Below are positions 29,131 to 38,256 of a stretch of 64,000 bases of DNA, in pieces (positions within the stretch are counted from its first letter, which is position 1; each line of letters starts with the position of its first letter). The position numbers were made by a program, and so were the translations under genes. Location: positions 31,413-95,412 of the forward strand of contig NZ_BLYC01000015.1 in the NCBI RefSeq assembly GCF_019721995.1, in the 5' to 3' direction. The notes under the pieces were generated by a model. It was not told the origin of the DNA, searched no databases, and worked only from the letters and a program-made list of their open reading frames with translations. The stretch comes from Bathymodiolus japonicus methanotrophic gill symbiont (GTDB taxonomy: Bacteria; Pseudomonadota; Gammaproteobacteria; Methylococcales; Methylomonadaceae).

Positions 29131-29273
29131 CCTAGAAACCGCAGTTGACCGCTATATAACATTGTAAACGGCTGAATATTACACTAATGATCGTAAAAAC
29201 TTGTCTCCTGTTGGGTGGAGTGTCCTCCGCTGCACAGTTTTGTGAATAAACCTGTACTCAACTGCAGTTTCTG
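29131..29273 (+). repeat. Second copy of the moxR-DUF58 intergenic repeat
   Basis: The ends CTAGAAACCGCAGTTGA and TCAACTGCAGTTTCTGG are nearly perfect inverted repeats (about 17 bp). The interior matches 26005-26120. It lies 65 bases upstream of hldD and may be a MITE without a visible parent here. Confidence 0.7.
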
Positions 29274-29338
29274 GGTTTAACCGGGCGCTATTTAGCCCTA
29301 CTCTCATTTTTACAACAAACACACCAAGGCTAATAGCT

Positions 29339-30283
29339 ATGATTATTGTCACAGGCGGTGCTGGATTTATCGGCAGCAATATTGTTAAAACGCTTAATCA
29401 GCAGGGGCGTACTGATATTATTATTGTTGACGATTTAAGCGACGGCACTAAGTTTCGTAATATTGTTGACTGTGATATCGCTGATTACTGGGATAAAGAT
29501 GACTTTATCAAAAGAGTACAAACAAAAACGGATCTACCTGACAATATAGAGGTTATTTTCCACGAGGGGGCATGCTCCGCTACCACAGAGTGGGACGGTA
29601 AATATATGATGCAGAATAATTATGAGTATTCCAAACGCTTATTACATTACTGTCTGGATCATTCAGTTGCTTTTATATACGCTTCTTCGGCTGCAACCTA
29701 TGGAAGCATAAAGCAGTTTACCGAAAGCCGAGAATATGAAGGGCCACTCAATGTCTATGGCTATTCAAAATGGCAATTTGACCAATATGTGCGCAGCCTG
29801 AATCTGGGTGTTGGCACTCAGGTTGTCGGCCTACGTTATTTTAATGTCTACGGTCCACGCGAACAGCATAAAGGCAGCATGGCTAGTGTTGCTTTTCATT
29901 TACATAATCAGCTGTTAAAAGGTGAAAATCCCAAGCTGTTTAAAGGTTGGGATGGATACGAGGATGGCGGACAATTACGCGATTTTATCTATATAGCGGA
30001 TGTTGTTGCAGTTAATCTCTGGCTATTTGCACACTCGGAAGTCAGTGGCATTTTTAATGTCGGCACAAGCCGTGCGCAATCTTTTAAAGATGTAGCCGAA
30101 GCGGTTATCAAATTTCATCGACAAGGCAAGATCGAATATATCCCTTTTCCAGATCACCTAAAAGGCAGCTATCAAAGTTATACACAGGCCGATATGACTA
30201 AGCTACGTGCAGCGGGTTATGACGCACCGTTTAAAACCGTACAGGAAGGCGTTGCTTTATATCTAGCCTGGTTAAGTCAATAG
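29339..30283 (+). CDS. hldD: ADP-L-glycero-D-manno-heptose 6-epimerase
   Basis: 314 aa, normal length. NADP-binding motif GGAGFIGSN at residues 6-14; [29 protein letters not shown]; catalytic Y-x3-K in [30 protein letters not shown] and [19 protein letters not shown]. All are hallmarks of HldD (RfaD), which converts ADP-D-glycero- to ADP-L-glycero-D-manno-heptose for the LPS inner core. The gene is intact although surrounded by IS debris and lying within the segment inferred to have been inverted. Confidence 0.96.
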   Translation: MIIVTGGAGFIGSNIVKTLNQQGRTDIIIVDDLSDGTKFRNIVDCDIADYWDKDDFIKRVQTKTDLPDNIEVIFHEGACSATTEWDGKYMMQNNYEYSKRLLHYCLDHSVAFIYASSAATYGSIKQFTESREYEGPLNVYGYSKWQFDQYVRSLNLGVGTQVVGLRYFNVYGPREQHKGSMASVAFHLHNQLLKGENPKLFKGWDGYEDGGQLRDFIYIADVVAVNLWLFAHSEVSGIFNVGTSRAQSFKDVAEAVIKFHRQGKIEYIPFPDHLKGSYQSYTQADMTKLRAAGYDAPFKTVQEGVALYLAWLSQ

Positions 30284-30290
30284 TAAAAAA

Positions 30291-30338
30291 CTAAGGAACG
30301 CAGCGCACCATTGTCGTGTGATGCACTTCGTTCCTCAG
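30291..30338. other. Hairpin after hldD
   Basis: CTAAGGAACG pairs with CGTTCCTCAG (one mismatch) 8 bases after the hldD stop. No clear T-run follows. It could be a weak terminator or a palindromic repeat. Confidence 0.45.
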
Positions 30339-30520
30339 AACATCCTACAAGTTTTGGGTTTTATTTTGACCTGCTACCTACATATAAAAAGTCAATAGCC
30401 TTGAATATTGTCTCCCTACAGGAAACAAACTAACAATAATTTCGCATATTGTGTAGCTTTTAATGTACTGTATATTAACGATCAGTTAGCTAATTATTCT
30501 ATAACAGACAAGGCAGGTTG

Positions 30521-30887
30521 ATGACGGAATATCAAAAAGATATTTTAGTGGGTTTTTTATTCGTTGCAGGTATTTTAAGTATCTGAAGTTTCCCAATAAT
30601 TATTTATGGTAAAATTGAAACTATGCTACAACTATATGAAAAAAATAGTCTTTTCATTCGTTTCAAATGCTATTGCCTAAGGGGAATTAAGTAGGGGTTT
30701 GCTATAAACATGGCAAAACCACCTAAAATAAACCTCGATACACCAGCATTGTGTATTTCAGCTACTCAATAATTGGGAAACTTCAGTTTTAAGTATTATC
30801 TCTGGCGCTTTTATTATCACGCTAATACTAGTTACAGGAATCGTGTTTTTGAGCACAGTTCGACGCATCTGTCCCGTAGAAAATTAA
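30521..30887 (+). pseudogene. 50-aa membrane protein gene split by M203
   Basis: An AAGGCAGG site precedes the ATG. The first part reads MTEYQKDILVGFLFVAGILS. Removing the 204-bp M203 and one copy of the 10-bp duplication TTTTAAGTAT gives exactly 51 codons, continuing IISGAFIITLILVTGIVF and ending VRRICPVEN. Two short hydrophobic stretches suggest a small inner-membrane protein. I recognise no family. The exact in-frame repair supports it being a real gene before the insertion. Confidence 0.65.
30583..30786 (+). repeat. M203 MITE copy 3, uninterrupted (204 bp)
   Basis: Terminal inverted repeats CTGAAGTTTCCCAAT(A)ATT are perfect over about 15 bp. The flanking 10-bp direct repeat TTTTAAGTAT is exact. 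No coding capacity. It is the reference copy for the family. Confidence 0.93.
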
Positions 30888-31042
30888 GTTACACCTTATA
30901 AACTAGAGCAACTCTTATTTTAGCTTAATGGATAGCATGACTGTAAGTTACGTGATTAAATTAACAACTTCAGTCGCCTATTAATCCGTCAAAAATAGGC
31001 GCTACTCATGTTCTTCCTCGTGATATGTTTATCTTTATAATG

Positions 31043-31073
31043 CCTGTTGCAGCGAGGCAGCAGGCTTTTTTTT
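31043..31073 (+). terminator. Intrinsic terminator
   Basis: GCCTGTTGC and GCAGCAGGC form a 9-bp stem around AGCGA, followed by eight T. It lies about 155 bases after the broken 50-aa gene and faces the right way to end its transcript. Confidence 0.8.
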
Positions 31074-31102
31074 CGCGCAAAAATACGACTCTATAGATTA
31101 GG

Positions 31103-31799
31103 CTATTTGCAGGTTTCTGTGCCAAACGAATCTTTATAGCACTTGATCAGCTTGCCCGAACTATCCCGGTAAGTTGTATTATCAAAAGCATCCGTTCTCC
31201 CTTTAACAGGCGCGCCATGCTACCTCACGAAATTCTGGGACTCCTGTCGCCATAATTCGTTCACCTACGCAGCGGATGGGAGATGCCCTGAACGCCCTGC
31301 GTCCGCAACGACTACGCACAAAAGCCGCTTCGTCATTACTACCTCACTGGCTGGACGGCTATTCGGAATGCAATTCTTGCTCCTCTCGCGTGCTGCTAGC
31401 ACACGTCGAATCAGCGAATTGCCCTGTCGCCTATCAGGGGCTAAAAATCACCACTTCGCTAAGCTCCGTTTCCATGATTTTCAGCGTAAGATTACCATCC
31501 TTGCCACGCCAGGCTTTATTGCCAAAAGAGTCTTCTTTGCCACGAATTTTACCCGTACCATCCCGGTAAGTTATATTGCCGAATGAATCCCTAACCCCGG
31601 TCATGGTATTTCCTTTATTATCGCGCCAGGTTTCATTACCCGAAGAATCCGTGCGCCCAAACCAAGTGTTGCCGTTATTATCCTGACAGGTCTTGTTAGC
31701 ATAGGAATCCGTGTGGCAGCGCATTTCTGGAGGGTTCGCATTTGCACTTAAAGCCACGCTTGTTAATACTGTTAATGCAATAAACTTTGCTTTGTTCAT
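31103..31799 (-). pseudogene. Secreted DSFGN-repeat protein, split by R280
   Basis: MNKAKFIALTVLTSVALSAN is a signal peptide. The mature part repeats a unit of about 15-20 residues with D-S/A-x-G/D-N and RD-x-x-G (RTDSSGNETWRDNKGN, VRDSFGNITYRDGTGK, KEDSFGNKAWRGKDGN). R280 interrupts at 31207-31486. Removing it exactly continues LIKGRTDAFDNTTYRDSSGK and ends DSFGTETCK-stop at 31103. The rebuilt protein is about 138 aa with several cysteines. No function is known to me; such repeats occur in small periplasmic or exported proteins. Confidence 0.8.
31207..31486 (+). repeat. R280 element, copy 2
   Basis: 280 bp. The target reads CTTTAA-TAAGATT when the element is removed, restoring the DSFGN gene's frame, so no bases were duplicated or lost. 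Confidence 0.9.
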
Positions 31800-33003
31800 T
31801 TTAAATCACCTTAACTGATGATATGGACTCCTCTCCCGCCAACAGTGTCATAATGCACCTAAGAGTAATAACGGAGCAAAGAGGAGCCCGACATGAATAA
31901 TAGCGTAATTGGATTGGATATAGCAAAAAATATTTTTCACATGTATACATTTGATGAAAAAAAATCACAACCTGTTAAGAAAAAGCTAAAACGAGCTGAG
32001 CTTTTAATATTTTTTGCAAATTATCCAGTGAGCTTAATTGGAATAGAAGCCTGTGACGGAGCTCATCACTGGGCAAGAGAGTTAACTAAACAAGGGCATG
32101 AAGTCATTTTGCTTAATGCCCGTCATGTAAAGGGTTTTGTGGTGGGGAACAAAAATGACTTTAATGATGCCGCTGCTATATTTGATGCGGGTACCCGTCC
32201 AAATAAGCGCACAGTGTCGATAAAAACGATTGAACAGCAAGACATTCAACTTGTTCATAGAATACGTGAAGGCCTTGTTGGCAAACGTACTGCGCTGGTT
32301 AATCAAGTGCGAGGGCTACTCAGTGAAAGAGGCATTGTTATTCCTAAAGGTATAAAGAAAGTAAGAGTAGAATTACCGTTGATTTTCATCAGTGTTCCCC
32401 TATCAATTGATGCCGTGAAACTAACCTCGCCACAAGAGAGCTCATAAAGCACTGTAAAGACATTCCTGTTATTATTGCGTTTTGAACTGCCCGAATGGTA
32501 TACGAGCTGATACGAGATATTCTTGCCTGGAAAAATAATGGATTCACAAAACGATCTCGTTTTTGAGCCTGTTGCTGCCTTATCTCCAGAGCCTCGCTAT
32601 ATTTTTTATCCGATGGATGAATCAATTCTGGCTCTTGTGTTTTTGAAATCTCTTCAAACACGCGCATTAAATTATAGCTCATTGCAGTCAGGCGCATTTG
32701 ATTTTCAAGTGAGCGGGTATTGGAAGACCAAGCTTTAGTTTCCTTGAAATTACTTTTACTCGATGTTCAAGTTTTTCCATCCCACTGCCATCAAACTCTT
32801 ACCTTCACCCAGCAGAACAATACTTTAATGATGCTGTTGGCCCTAAGCGCCCTAAATCTCTGCCAATCATATGTTTTCCTAATGCATCAGTTGAAACACA
32901 TCCTTTATTAATTCACCTAACTCTTTCAGCTTATCACCAGGATCTGGAAACTCTAGCAATGACGTGATGAACTCAAGCAGTACATCCATTTGAGACTTGC
33001 GCT

Positions 33004-33263
33004 CGCTGTCAGCCCCGGACGGGCTGATAGTCTCCAGAAGGCGCAGGGAAATTTGCCAATCCGAAGTGCGCGATAGCGCGCGAGGGAGGCTAAAATTTTA
33101 TCCCGAATAGCCGTAGAGCCATTTGTGGTAGCCATGACTGAGCTGCTTTGTGCTCAGTCTGTGGCGGACGCAGGGCGGCTGGAGCATCTCCTATTCGCTG
33201 CGTAGGTGAACGAATTACGGCGACAGGAGTCCCGGAATTTCGTGAGGTAGCATGGCGCGCCTG
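33004..33263 (-). repeat. R260 element, copy 1
   Basis: 260 bp in reverse: starts CGCTGTCAGCCCCGG and ends GGCGCGCCTG. The CAGCCC-GTCCG-GGGCTG hairpin lies at the CAGCG end, in place of the GATTTT hairpin of R280. The IS4-A flanks are from distant parts of that element, so a deletion accompanies this copy. Confidence 0.85.
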
Positions 33264-33518
33264 ACCGCTCTTTTTCAACCGTTTATCTTCTTTATCCCAC
33301 TGCTTTAAGGCTGGATCCGGCATATAAAAGAAAAAACCGACAGGCACTGTAATGGATGAGGTAACTAGCAGCAATAATACTATCGTTTGTCCATTAACAT
33401 ACCCGCCGGAGCCTTTGTGTTTCTGCTTGTAAACCTTATACTCGATGTTCAAGTTTTTGATATTGAGAAGGTAAAATCAGGTATTCTGAGGTTGTTGTAA
33501 TTTTATCGGTGTAAGCCC

Positions 33519-34555
33519 ATGTTAATGAATGCCCCAGCCACCTTTATCCAAAGCTATATTGACGATTTAAATGATGCGCTCAATCAGCTAAAACCCGGAG
33601 CGGCTTTGACACGTATTCAAGCCGCTTGGTTGGGCGCTTGTTTAACGTGCATACTGCTAATGAACTCTGTTTGCTGGGCTAAGTTTGAGCGAGCAAGCCT
33701 TGGAGATTGCAAAGTAGCCGCATTATCCTAGCAAGTATACCCTGGGACTGGTTGCTACGGGTGAGTGTGGTCTTAATTTTAAAACGTTATGGCATTACTG
33801 AAGGTGTGTTGGCCTTTGATGAATCAGACCGAGCACGATCTAAGTCTACAAAACGTATTTATAAGGTTTACAAGCAGAAACACAAAGGCTCCGGCGGGTA
33901 TGTTAATGGACAAACGATAGTATTATTGCTGCTAGTTACCTCATCCATTACAGTGCCTGTCGGTTTTTTCTTTTATATGCCGGATCCAGCCTTAAAGCAG
34001 TGGGATAAAGAAGATAAACGGTTGAAAAAGAGCGGTATAGCAAAAAAAGATCGGCCTATTAAGCCTGAACGTGACAGTGCCTACCCAACCAAAACAGAGA
34101 TTGCATTAGGCTTATTAAAAGAGTTTAAAGTTGCGCATAGCCTGATTAAAATTAAAGGCGTACTGGCTGATGCGCTGTATGGTGAAAAAGCCTTTATGGA
34201 CGAAGCCGCTAAAGAATCTGGAGGCTCGCAGGTGATTAGCCAATTACGTAAAAACCAAAATATTGAATATAGAGGTAGAATAAGGTCAGTCGAGAGCTAC
34301 TTTAATTCGATTAACAAAGGCATTGATCAGACTGCGTATACCGTAGGAAGCTTACAGCGCAAGTCTCAAATGGATGTACTGCTTGAGTTCATCACGTCAT
34401 TGCTAGAGTTTCCAGATCCTGGTGATAAGCTGAAAGAGTTAGGTGAATTAATAAAGGATGTGTTTCAACTGATGCCATCAGGAAAACATATGATTGGCAG
34501 AGATTTAGGGCGCTTAGGGCCAACAGCATCATTAAAGTATTGTTCTGCTGGGTGA
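33519..34555 (+). pseudogene. IS4-A transposase with internal deletions
   Basis: MLMNAPATFIQSYIDDLNDA starts it. A 13-bp deletion (stop after AALS) shifts the frame, then SIPWDWLLRVSVVLILKRYG continues to NSINKGIDQ, where the central catalytic portion is lost and the C-terminal TAYTVGSLQRKSQMDV follows. It cannot be catalytic without the YREK segment. Confidence 0.85.
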
Positions 34556-34856
34556 AGGTAAGAGTTTGATGGCAATGGGATGGAAAAACTTGAACATCGA
34601 GTTTTAGTGTTATTGAATGTCTTTTCAATCGTCCATCGCTTGAAATACAGCATGGCAATGGTTCCAGGGTTAATAGTCATTGGCAAGGTTGTCACAAACC
34701 GGTGAAGTTTTCCGGTTTCTGGATCACGGTAATCCACCACGTTAAATTTGATGCCCTTGTTTTCGTACACACTGTATGCTTCAACCCCTGTATTGATCTC
34801 ATGGCGGGAGTCAAAAGGGATAGACTCAACCAGAGTCGCAATTGAATTTTCTTTTA

Positions 34857-35008
34857 CTCGATGTTCAAGTTTTCAGCTATAACTGGGCTAAGAAAAGTAA
34901 ATTTTTCCGGCTTTGTTTTATAAGTGATTGATTTACAATGATGTTGATGCTTTCTTTGTCAGTAAAATTATCAATAAAATCAATCGGTTAAAAAACTTGA
35001 ACATCGAG
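34857..35008 (+). repeat. IS4-A-type MITE, copy 2 (152 bp)
   Basis: IS4-A ends CTCGATGTTCAAG and CTTGAACATCGAG with exact 5-bp duplication TTTTA inside IS4-B. Same length and interior as 16491-16642, in the opposite orientation. Confidence 0.93.
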
Positions 35009-35688
35009 TTTTAGCATTGAAATCATGTAATTAGCATGTCGTTTCTGCCGATCCTACCAGACAAAGTCGGTGACGGCTTTATCGTAGACATAGAGATGTT
35101 TCTGAGAGCTGTTATTTCCCTTGTTTTGCTTTTCAATATGATTTCGTAACACAGGTATTTCTTGATGTCTCTGAGTTCCGTTTGTCACCAGACAAAGAAA
35201 TCTGAGCAACCCACTTCTGAGATTCAACGCGTAAATCCCCCCGGCCGCATAAACTTTCCCCTTGCTGTTTTTTTCAGTATGGCAGGCATGATCAATAAAA
35301 TGTCCATCCGCTGCTTCTATGGTGTATTCGTCAAATTCTGGGAATGCTTTAAGATAATCAATGCCTTGCGATAGCAGTGTTTCAGAGTGAAGATGATAGC
35401 TCTGCTGTTCAAATGCCTCAAGCATACTTGTTCGTCTATGCGACTTCAGTGATTTAAAATACGTTGAGTGGGGAAGCAGCTGGCCATAAATCTGTTCATT
35501 GGTTTGGAGGAAATGGCGACCACTATCGACTACACTGATACAGCGTAATAACCCAAGGCGAATAAAGTCGATATCCTTCAACTCTGGGCATGAACGAGCC
35601 CACAAAGGATGACGCTCTGCTAACAGGGCACGTTCCATACTTTCATTGCAGTGTTGGTGAATATGTTCAGAGAGTGGTAGGTCTTTAA

Positions 35689-37795
35689 CCTGTCTTCGTC
35701 ACTTTTATCTCTTCAAGTCATTGATTTATAATTCGCATTAAAAATTCATCGTAAAAATCCCTTTGGAATCAATGGTGTTTTTTTGAGGGTCTCTGTAGTG
35801 CCATCTTAACTTGCTCTGCCCCTTGATTTTCCCTGGTTTTTCACCGATGCTAGTGGTATGTATATTCGAAGAACCAAAACAAAAAGCCTTGAAGACGGCT
35901 CAGCTTATTTCACTTACCGCATTGTAGAATCTGTGCGTATAGGAAAACAAGTCAAGCAACGTACATTGCTCAATATAGGTGCGGACTTTACGATTGATAA
36001 AAAGTACTGGCCCTTGCTGACGGCCAGAATCGAACAATTACAGCAAGGTTTGGAACCACATCAGGAAGAGCTATTCAATTTAGCCGATGATTTAAATCAA
36101 CTTCTGGAAGCAACAGCCCAGCGCTATAGCTCACTGATGACTGCAAAACTGTCACAACCGCTAGATTCAAAAACAACAACGCGAGATTTTCATCATGTCG
36201 ATATTAATCATGTCGAAGCCATTAATACCCGTAGTATTGGTGTTGAAATCCTGGCACTGCATGCCGCACAGCAGTTACAGCTAGACGAAAAACTCATGGC
36301 GCTGGGCTTTAATAAAGTAGATACGGCGACGGCCCTGGGTACTATCATAGGACGTATGGTTTCACCCGGCAGTGAACTGCAAACACATGACTGGTTGCAA
36401 AATCGAACAGGCCTGGGCGAATTACTGGGTCATGACTACGGTAACACCAGCCTGACGCGATTATATACAGTCAGTGACAAGCTACTCAAACATCAGGCAA
36501 CTCTTGAATATTTTCTGGCTGACCGAGAGCAGACGTTGTTCAATTTAAACCGCAAGATTGTATTGTACGATCTGACCAATACTTATTTTGAAGGCCAGTG
36601 CGCCCGAAACCCGAAAGCGAAATTCGGTCGCTCTAAAGAGAAACGCACTGATTGCCCGTTGGTTACTCTGGGGATGGTTCTGGATGGTGACGGCTTTCCA
36701 TTGAGTAGTCAGGTTTTTCCCGGCAACGCCAGTGAGCCCGCGACCTTGAAACTGATGCTTGACGAACTGCGAGACAAGGATCCCTTTCATCAAATAAAGC
36801 CGGTGGTTATCATGGATGCCGGCATTGCCAGCGCTGACAATATTGTCTGGTTAATCGAACAAGATTATCATTATCTCGTTGTCAGTCGAGAACAACATGT
36901 AAAAAACCCAAGAGATCAGAAAACTCCGGTAGCGGTCAGGGATACCCGGGACAGCAATGTTGTTGTTTATCGTGAAGTTGATCAAGAAACCGGGGAAACC
37001 CGACTCTATTGTCATTCAGAACAAAAAGCAAAAAAAGAACAAGGTATCCGTAATCGCTTCCATGCTCGTCTGGAAGAGGCCCTGGAAAAACTGCACACAG
37101 GTCTGAGCAAAAAAGGCACCCTTAAAAAATACGACAAAATACTGGAACGTATCGGACGACTACGTGAAAAACATAGCCGTGTTGCTGCAGATTACACCAT
37201 TAACGTTATCGCGGATGACAAAAAAAACAAAGCCATCGGTATAGAATGGCAACGTAAACCTGAAAGTGACCAAAAAGATAAGCACTGTGGTGTTTACTGC
37301 CTAAGAACGAATATCCCTGACTGGTCGGAAGAACAGTTATGGCTAACCTATACCATGCTGACTGAGATTGAAGCGACCTTTAGAAGCCTGAAAACCGAGC
37401 TAGGCTTGCGCCCTGTCTATCACAAAAAAGAAGAGCGGGTTACCGGACACCTATTCATCACATTATTAGCTTACCACCTGGTACATGTACTGCGTTATCA
37501 ACTTAGATTGCAGGACACCCATCTAAGCTGGGAAAGCATTCGCAACAGGATGTCGACCCAGCAACGCATGACCATTACTTTACCCACGGATAACGATACA
37601 ATCATTCACCTGCGAACCACAAGCAAAGCAGAAACCAGACAAAAACAAATATACACTACGTTGAATATTAACCCCGACCCGATTGGAAAAGTTAAAACGA
37701 TCGTTGATATGAAACCTGTAGTGCCAACTGGGGCCGATTGAAAATTTAACTCATTGAAATAATGGGAAATTGACTGCATATGTCACGAAGATAGG
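35689..37795 (+). mobile_element. IS1634-family element, copy 1
   Basis: 2107 bp, ends CCTGTCTTCGTCAC and GTCACGAAGATAGG, with a 4-bp duplication TTAA inside IS4-B. One intact ORF. Confidence 0.93.
35858..37741 (+). CDS. IS1634-family transposase
   Basis: 627 aa, full length for IS1634. The order of motifs fits the family: IVLYDLTNTYFEGQ (first Asp), VVIMDAGIASADNIVWL (second Asp), and EIEATFRSLKTELGLRPVYH (the catalytic Glu) followed by HLFITLLAYHLVHVLRYQL. It is nearly identical to the copy at 38311-40194 in inverted orientation (a few substitutions such as T/A, I/T and M/L), so both may be functional and recently moved. Confidence 0.93.
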   Translation: MYIRRTKTKSLEDGSAYFTYRIVESVRIGKQVKQRTLLNIGADFTIDKKYWPLLTARIEQLQQGLEPHQEELFNLADDLNQLLEATAQRYSSLMTAKLSQPLDSKTTTRDFHHVDINHVEAINTRSIGVEILALHAAQQLQLDEKLMALGFNKVDTATALGTIIGRMVSPGSELQTHDWLQNRTGLGELLGHDYGNTSLTRLYTVSDKLLKHQATLEYFLADREQTLFNLNRKIVLYDLTNTYFEGQCARNPKAKFGRSKEKRTDCPLVTLGMVLDGDGFPLSSQVFPGNASEPATLKLMLDELRDKDPFHQIKPVVIMDAGIASADNIVWLIEQDYHYLVVSREQHVKNPRDQKTPVAVRDTRDSNVVVYREVDQETGETRLYCHSEQKAKKEQGIRNRFHARLEEALEKLHTGLSKKGTLKKYDKILERIGRLREKHSRVAADYTINVIADDKKNKAIGIEWQRKPESDQKDKHCGVYCLRTNIPDWSEEQLWLTYTMLTEIEATFRSLKTELGLRPVYHKKEERVTGHLFITLLAYHLVHVLRYQLRLQDTHLSWESIRNRMSTQQRMTITLPTDNDTIIHLRTTSKAETRQKQIYTTLNINPDPIGKVKTIVDMKPVVPTGAD

Positions 37796-38256
37796 TTAAG
37801 CATGGGTGATATCCGTTTATGAGGTGATTAAAACGGAAATTCTTAGAAAAATTTTTTCGGCAATTGCAAGCTTTATTTGAAATTATTTGTTGTTTTTTAC
37901 GGTGCCTACAGAGTGTCTATTTGCTGTTATAAGTGATTAAAATCAAAAATATGGAAATATTCGAGTGGTGCTACCTTCAGGTAGGTTATAGGCTGCTTTG
38001 TTTAGGTACTTCTTCTTTCAATGGGAACACTGATGTTGATTTTAGAAGATAGCGACAATGATTTGACTGATTTAAGTCGAGAAATGTTTGCTGAGCAATA
38101 TGAAAAACTAGTTGCACTAGATGAAGAGATTAAACAACAGGACAGACGTATTAGCCGGCTATGTAATACTCGATGTTCAAGTTTTTCCATCCCATTGCCA
38201 TCAAACTCTTACCTTCACCCAGCAGAACAATACTTTAATGATGCTGTTGGCCCTAA

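Larger units (their letters stand above)
32759..34601. mobile_element. Composite of two IS4-A copies in opposite orientation
   Basis: The outer 5-bp duplication TTTTA is exact, so an IS4-A entered IS4-B here. Now the left 680 bp is IS4-A in reverse (3' end, R260, then middle) and 33441-34601 is a second IS4-A in forward orientation with two internal deletions: one of about 13 bp near 33729 and one removing the YREK region between 34331 and 34332. Confidence 0.8.
32389..37803 (-). pseudogene. IS4-B transposase, multiply interrupted
   Basis: The start codon (37803) is separated from the second codon region by IS1634. Frames at 35054-35684, 34607-34856 and 32389-32753 are the successive parts of the 432-aa protein, ending at LIGEH. 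Beyond the insertions the sequence is nearly identical to the 22822-24650 copy. Confidence 0.85.
32387..38035 (-). mobile_element. IS4-B copy 5, carrying four other elements
   Basis: Both IS4-B ends and the exact 8-bp duplication TTGATTTT are present. Inside are an IS4-A composite (32759-34601), an IS4-A-type MITE (34857-35008) and an IS1634 (35689-37795), each with its own duplication, plus an R260 within the IS4-A composite. Confidence 0.9.
31893..38167 (+). pseudogene. IS110-family transposase, N-terminal part
   Basis: MNNSVIGLDIAKNIFHMYTF carries the first Asp of the DEDD RuvC-like domain. IGIEACDGAHHWARELTKQG and NKNDFNDAAAIFDAG supply later acidic residues. After IS4-B it continues SREMFAEQYEKLVALDEEIK to RISRLCN. 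The next residues (SNQLSQRFLDVPGIG) are found at 27871 on the other strand, so one original gene of about 340 aa has been separated. Confidence 0.85.
31820..38168 (+). mobile_element. IS110/IS1111-type element, left half, itself split by IS4-B
   Basis: The left end contains GGACTCCTCTCC near 31826. The transposase runs 31893-32386, is interrupted by IS4-B (32387-38035, duplication TTGATTTT) and resumes 38044-38163. At 38169 an IS4-A end begins. Rejoined, the frame is continuous (VELPL-ILEDSDNDL). Confidence 0.85.
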
